Shown here: positions 59,191 to 64,000 of the stretch, piece by piece | Numbering within the stretch: the stretch's first letter is position 1 | How the letters are laid out: the number at the start of each line of letters is the position of its first letter | Assembly (NCBI GenBank): GCA_012295275.1 | Contig: CM022675.1 | Location: forward strand, 3,239,291-3,303,290 | Origin: Chrysomallon squamiferum | Taxonomy: Eukaryota > Mollusca > Gastropoda > Neomphalida > Peltospiridae | DNA length: 64,000 bases | Direction: 5' to 3' | Notes under the pieces: generated by a model | Told to the model about the DNA's origin: nothing | Database searches by the model: none | The model's input: the letters and a program-made list of their open reading frames with translations, nothing else | Translations under genes and position numbers: made by a program

Positions 59191-59548
59191 ACAGGCACAC
59201 ACATATATACACCTACGTACTCACAACTGACTTCTGTTTCTCTTGTCGACTCATTTAGACTTTATTTACACCCACGCTGAACAAGTCAATTGTCATTTTC
59301 ACCATATTTCGAGTCGTAGTTTCCTCCTCATTTTATTTTATTTCTCTAATTGTAACCTGACTGGTACAAATAGACTGAACAACAACTGACTACACATTCA
59401 CACACAGTAGACGTCACTCTCTGTTAATTTATCCTTCCATTCATCCACCCATACATCCGTCTATCATTCTGTCCGTCTTTCCATATATTTGTTTATATTT
59501 TTATCTATCTGTCCAGTCGTCTGTCCATATGTATATCCACACAAATAT

Positions 59549-59550
<2 letters not shown>

Positions 59551-59636
<86 letters not shown>
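59551..59636. repeat. (TC)n microsatellite
   Basis: Pure TC dinucleotides, ending just before the complex block at 59690. Confidence 0.95.
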
Positions 59637-59640
<4 letters not shown>

Positions 59641-59689
59641 GTAATTCTTAATATTTATATATATATATCTGTACGCACGAATTATGTCC

Positions 59690-60215
59690 AGCCTAATCTT
59701 GAATCTCGTCGTGTTAAGACTGAACGGAAAGACTGATCCTTTCGCTTCAGATGAGTTCAAATTGAGAATCGAGATTCACTGAGACTTGGCTGCATCGTCC
59801 GGATATCGGGCTGTCACTCGCGCTAATGTTAGCCGCCGATTATCATCGATACACTATGAATTTTGATCGATCATCCCCGCTCGCCCTAGCGTCATCAATA
59901 CCACAGCTGTCTAGACTTTTATTAAAGTCGTCACATTCGTTTGTTCCTGCTTTCGCCATATTGTTTTCATCTCGTGTCGTGACCTCGTTTCCGAACTGAT
60001 TAACGAGAAGAGCCGAGTTATTACGAACGTTCCGCAATTACCGCGAAAGCTAATAAAACGTTTAATGGTTCGTTGATGTTCGCTAATGTCCGTCGTTGAA
60101 AAGGTCACGAAGTTTTCCATGCGGAAGAATTCGTGATCTTAAATACACCGGTGATGTATATTGTCTGCGCCGTGCACGAAATTGCCCATCGAAAAATAAA
60201 TTTAAAAGAAAACGT
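59690..60215. promoter_or_regulatory. Candidate conserved non-coding element
   Basis: About 525 bp is free of simple repeats, GC- and CpG-richer than its surroundings, and has no long ORF. It is dense in homeodomain-like TAAT/ATTA cores, an E-box CAGCTG (59912-59917) and GATC/ATCGAT clusters. It sits between microsatellites. This composition is typical of deeply conserved enhancers in animal genomes, but conservation cannot be seen from one sequence. Confidence 0.35.
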
Positions 60216-60299
60216 ATGCGTCATAAATGAATTTAATTATTTGTGGTATGAGACCAGCCACGTGTCTTGTACTGTTGTTGAAGTCATTTGTCTCATTGT

Positions 60300-60383
60300 G
60301 GTACTGTTGTCTCTGATTGAGACAGACAGACAGACAGACAGACAGGCAGACAGAGCGAGAGAGAGAGACAGACAGATACAGAC

Positions 60384-60418
<35 letters not shown>

Positions 60419-60731
60419 AACGTTTAAAGTACAAGAAGAAGAACAGAAATGAAATTATATTGATTTGAACTAAAACTCTGCATGAGTCAAGCATCAGTTA
60501 CATAATTCCCTCGTGACTTCACGCACACGATGCTGTCTGGTCTACAGGAAGAAGCTGAGTATGGTGAGTGCGGTGAGCTCGCTCACTGACAGACAACTAG
60601 TTACACACAGCCAGCTCTGCTGTAGACTTGCTAGTGATATATCAGTGTTCACATCCACAGCCGTTTAGCTAGAGATTAACTGTGCAGAGCTTTTACGTTT
60701 TTATTCTAATACTCGTATTAGGTTCATCTGC

Positions 60732-60809
<78 letters not shown>

Positions 60810-60882
60810 CTATCCGTCTCTCTCTCTCTGTCTCTTTCTCTCTTTCTCTCTCTCTATCTCTCTCTCCCTCTCAAGCTATCCA

Positions 60883-60961
<79 letters not shown>
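60300..60961. repeat. ACAG/GA and (TC)n microsatellites
   Basis: GACA/GA repeats at 60320-60420 and pure (TC)n at 60735-60806 and 60886-60961. Unique sequence at 60480-60730 has no supported gene. Confidence 0.9.
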
Positions 60962-60965
<4 letters not shown>

Positions 60966-61115
60966 ATCTCTCTGTCACTCTCCTTTCCTATTCGCCCCTT
61001 ACTTTTTTAATTCTAACCATATTTTAAGTCGTTTCCTTATTTCGTACTCTTCTGTGAGAAATCTTTGTGCTGCAACATTCAGCTTTAATCACAGCTGGAA
61101 ATAATCACAAAAAGA

Positions 61116-61367
61116 TCACTCGAAACCTTCGGGCGGTTCTTCTTTAATGTCATCGACACATTTCTTTCTTTTGAGCTTGTTCACCTTTGTTGTAATAGCT
61201 TCGAAGTACGCACACGAGCTGGCCCACGAACAAAGCAATAAGCAGACGACAAAATTGCGTCTGCTCGTTAAAACACGGACGCAACGCGACTGAAATTGAT
61301 ACGTTTCTTTGGACGTCGACGTAAAATAATAATACACTGGTGCGAAGACGCGCAATACCAGAAACAA
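61116..61367 (-). other. Possible small membrane protein or terminal coding exon
   Basis: This is a minus-strand ORF of up to 83 residues. It has balanced codon use, a hydrophobic stretch (NFVVCLLLCSWASSCAYF) and a charged end (KLKRKKCVDDIKEEPPEGFE). It is not repeat-derived and is CpG-rich compared with its flanks. An internal CAATTTCAG could be an acceptor, making it a last exon. No family recognised. Confidence 0.3.
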
Positions 61368-62179
61368 ACTAAGTATAGGTTATCGTAGAATCACATCTCC
61401 GTAATGACGTCATTTTGTGATTAATGTCTTATGTCCACGGAAATAATCAGTAATTTTCATTTTATTTTTTTTTTTTTTTTTTTTTGAAATTATTTCTTTT
61501 CTCTTTTATCTCTGGTTCTCTTTTTCTTTTTTCTTACTTTATTTTTTTCATTTATTTATTTATTTTTGTCGGTCGCTCGAACTCTATTCATTGATCTGTT
61601 TGTCTGTTTGTCTCAGTGTTATTTCGAGTAATGACAGTGTTCACTACCTCTGCGGCCATCTTGCTGTCAGACTGCACTAATCACATTATTTATTTATTTA
61701 TTCCACCGCAGCGTGGATCAGGCTTTAGCAATGATGACCATCCGCCATGTTAGACAGTAACTAATATGTGTGATTTTCAAATCTTGAAAAATAATCGTAT
61801 TCCTTCGAAAACGAAGTTAAAACTGAGGACTTTTCAAAACAGGTTTTGTTTGCGTGCCTTTTACACCCACGAAATATCGCTGTCGCAGTTGTTGTTGCTG
61901 CTGCTGTTGTAGTTGTTATTGCTTTTGTTCTTTTAGTCTTTAACTCAGCAGGATTTAACCTGAGAGGGAGCCAGAACCCAGGATCGAATCTTGATCAGAG
62001 GTAGATCGTGTCGTGTGCAGTTATTTCGGGTAGACAGAGTAAAAGATTGTTTGCTGTTATTTTGAAAAGAATAACTTAAGAAGCTAATTTAATAATAATT
62101 ATAATTATATGTCTTCACAAACAAACATTAATATTTCAGTGTGGCAAAGTTTTCACCTAGAAATATTTTCTCATCCTAA

Positions 62180-62682
62180 TTCTTTCTTCTTCTTCTTCTT
62201 CTTCTTCTTCTTCTTCTTCATTATCTTCTTCATTATTATTATTCTTATTATAGTTATTACTGTTTAATTCTAGTAGTGTTTTTGTAGTCTCAAATAGTAC
62301 TTACTAGTGTTTTCCAGTGGTAGTAGTAGTTCCTTGTACTAATAGTAGTAGTTGTTTGTTTAATTCTTTTTTCTCCTTCCTGCTTTCCTTCCTTGTTTAT
62401 TTTCGTTTATTCTTCTTCCTTTATTTGTTCGTAATTTTCTTTCTTTGTCATTTACTGGTTCTGTTCACTTAGCAATGTGATTCGACGATGTTCGAAATCT
62501 AATTGATTGATTTTGTATACCTTTCAACACCTTTTAGCGTAAGTATATACACAGGTCTATCTAATCAGTTTAATTTGTTGTTGCTAAGGCAACACAACGA
62601 GAAAATAACACAGCCAGCGTTGATGTATTTATGTAGAGAAAGAACATGGATGAAAAAAACAAATACACAGACATTATTTAAT

Positions 62683-62713
<31 letters not shown>

Positions 62714-62747
62714 CAACAACAACAATAATAATAATAATAACAACAAC

Positions 62748-62785
<38 letters not shown>

Positions 62786-63060
62786 TAATAATAATAATAT
62801 AACAATAATAATAATAATAACAACAAGAATAATAATAATAACAATAATAATAAGAAGAAGAACAACAACAACAACAACAGCAACAACAATACGAACAACA
62901 GTGATAATATTAAAAATAATAAAAACGATAACAATAATAATAATGGTAATAATAATAATAATAAGTAATAGCAATAACAACAACGATGAAAATAATAATA
63001 ATAATAAAAACAACAACAACAACAGCAGCAGCAGCAGCATCAACAACAATGACAGTATGA
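62180..63060. repeat. TTC, TAG and AAT/AAC trinucleotide repeats
   Basis: (TTC)n at 62187-62220 and degenerate (AAT/AAC)n at 62684-63050. Confidence 0.9.
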
Positions 63061-63719
63061 ACAACAAATCCATTCTCTTTATTCATCTTCACGTATTTAT
63101 TTATTTATTTTTAATCACCAAATTATATGCTAAGTCACTAAGTGTTAACATTTAGCATGTTGCTGTTGCATTTTTGTTGTTGTTGTTGTTGTTTCATCAG
63201 GATTTTTTTTTCTCGTAGTCAGTAAAATCTTTGATAATTTCACAGATAAAAATTTCTTTGCACCACGAAACAAAACACTTTTTTTTCTCCACATTCTTCA
63301 TAACACACATCTAATAATGGCGACTGTAACAGCAATATCCGCCGACGACACGTTTCTGAGTGCTATTTGTGTCAGAACAAGAATCAAGTCTGCGTCAGTG
63401 ATTCACTGACCAATTTCACGTTCCAAACGTTAAGAGGTTTATTTAAGGATGTGAAGCTGTTATTACTTCCGGTGACATGACCTCTACGTCAGCGACATTG
63501 CAGGCTTCGGACTTGGCGGGTCAGGTGGTCTGAGAGAGAGACAGAGAGAGAGACAGAGAGACGAATGTTGTGAGTCTGTTTTACACTGTTGTTCAGACAG
63601 TTAATTGTCAATCAGGTTTCGTTGATTTAGAACGTTCCGTGACTTGCCACGTCAAGATTAAAAGATAAAGAAAAGATAAACGAAGAAACTGATCCGAACA
63701 GCAAACAGGGGAAGAATGT

Positions 63720-63980
63720 CGCGGTGAAATTATTTACTGGTGGATGTTTGAGTAAAAGAATTAACTGGTGGATTTTTGAGTAAAAGAATTAACTGATGGA
63801 TGTTTGAGTAAAATAATTAACTGGTGGATTTTTGAAAAACAGAGTAAAATAATTAACTGATGGATGTTTGAGGTAAAAGACAAATTGATGGAATGAACTG
63901 TATGGGTTACAAGAAAACTGATGTATGTATACAAGAATGAACTGATGTATGTATACAAGAAATGAATACAAGAATAAACT
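63720..63980. repeat. About 29-bp minisatellite and TGTATGTATACAAGAA repeats
   Basis: Four to five units of GAATTAACTGGTGGATTTTT + GAGTAAAA at 63722-63880. Short AACTGATGTATGTATACAAG repeats then continue towards the window edge. Confidence 0.85.
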
Positions 63981-64000
63981 ACAAGAATGGATATATAGAA

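Noticed and set aside
60531-60575. Possible 16-nt microexon (CTACAG ... GTGAGT)
   Set aside because: Isolated splice-like signals with no neighbouring coding sequence.
61965-62030. tRNA-like or SINE B-box (GGATCGAATC)
   Set aside because: No A-box at proper spacing and no cloverleaf could be drawn.
63313-63410. 30-codon ORF starting ATGGCGACTG
   Set aside because: It is short, has no splice site or similarity, and its flanks are repeats.

Overview
The window looks like AT-rich, intron-rich, microsatellite-laden nuclear DNA of an invertebrate animal. The gene content (a single-exon FMRFamide-receptor-like GPCR, an expanded family of lectin-like membrane receptors, a selenoprotein O fragment) suggests a lophotrochozoan, most likely a mollusc. 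No host sequence is named, so this is inference. Most long open reading frames here are translations of di- and trinucleotide repeats and are not genes.

Positions 1-42 kb hold a cluster of five related type I membrane receptors, rebuilt exon by exon from splice sites, reading phase and paralogue comparison. In order: A (+, 5' end outside the window, apparently intact), B (-, pseudogene), C (+, intact, 11 exons, 486 residues), E (+, pseudogene ending at an assembly gap) and D (+, intact and divergent, 10 coding exons, about 708 residues). The shared architecture is signal peptide, first half of a C-type lectin-like domain (CTLD), a WSC domain, second half of that CTLD, a second CTLD, stalk, one membrane span and a tyrosine-rich tail. 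The WSC module sits inside the first CTLD and is bounded by phase-1 introns, at the position where CTLD2 has its own phase-1 intron. Tails fall into two classes. C (and the remains of B) has a short tail with one strict ITIM (SNYERL) and a YMNV motif. A and D have long tails alternating DYDTT-like and YNHI-like motifs. The cluster resembles a lineage-specific immune receptor locus under birth and death, comparable in logic but not in descent to vertebrate lectin-like NK receptors.

B and C are arranged head to head as a roughly 19-kb imperfect palindrome with homologous promoters. The centre contains a Tc1/mariner remnant and a 131-bp inverted repeat. Between C and E lie a 403-bp terminal-inverted-repeat element with a paralogous empty site in B, a Tigger/pogo transposase remnant, and a truncated selenoprotein O (SELENOO) locus whose second exon is tandemly duplicated. 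Between E and D are a 200-N gap and a 2.1-kb minisatellite of 17-bp units with a 19-unit higher-order repeat. D has a duplicated promoter plus first exon.

From 42 to 64 kb the sequence is mostly non-coding. A 5.5-kb tandem array of about 40-bp monomers (43.4-49.0 kb) is most uniform in its interior. A TATA/CRE/initiator promoter-like block lies at 49.5 kb on the minus strand. A GC-rich, intronless-CDS rhodopsin-class GPCR lies at 53.9-55.1 kb (-), with a likely 5'UTR intron and a CpG-rich block upstream. TAG/GTA satellites follow, then many pure (GA/TC)n tracts, and a complex GC-richer block at 59.7-60.2 kb that looks like a conserved non-coding element.
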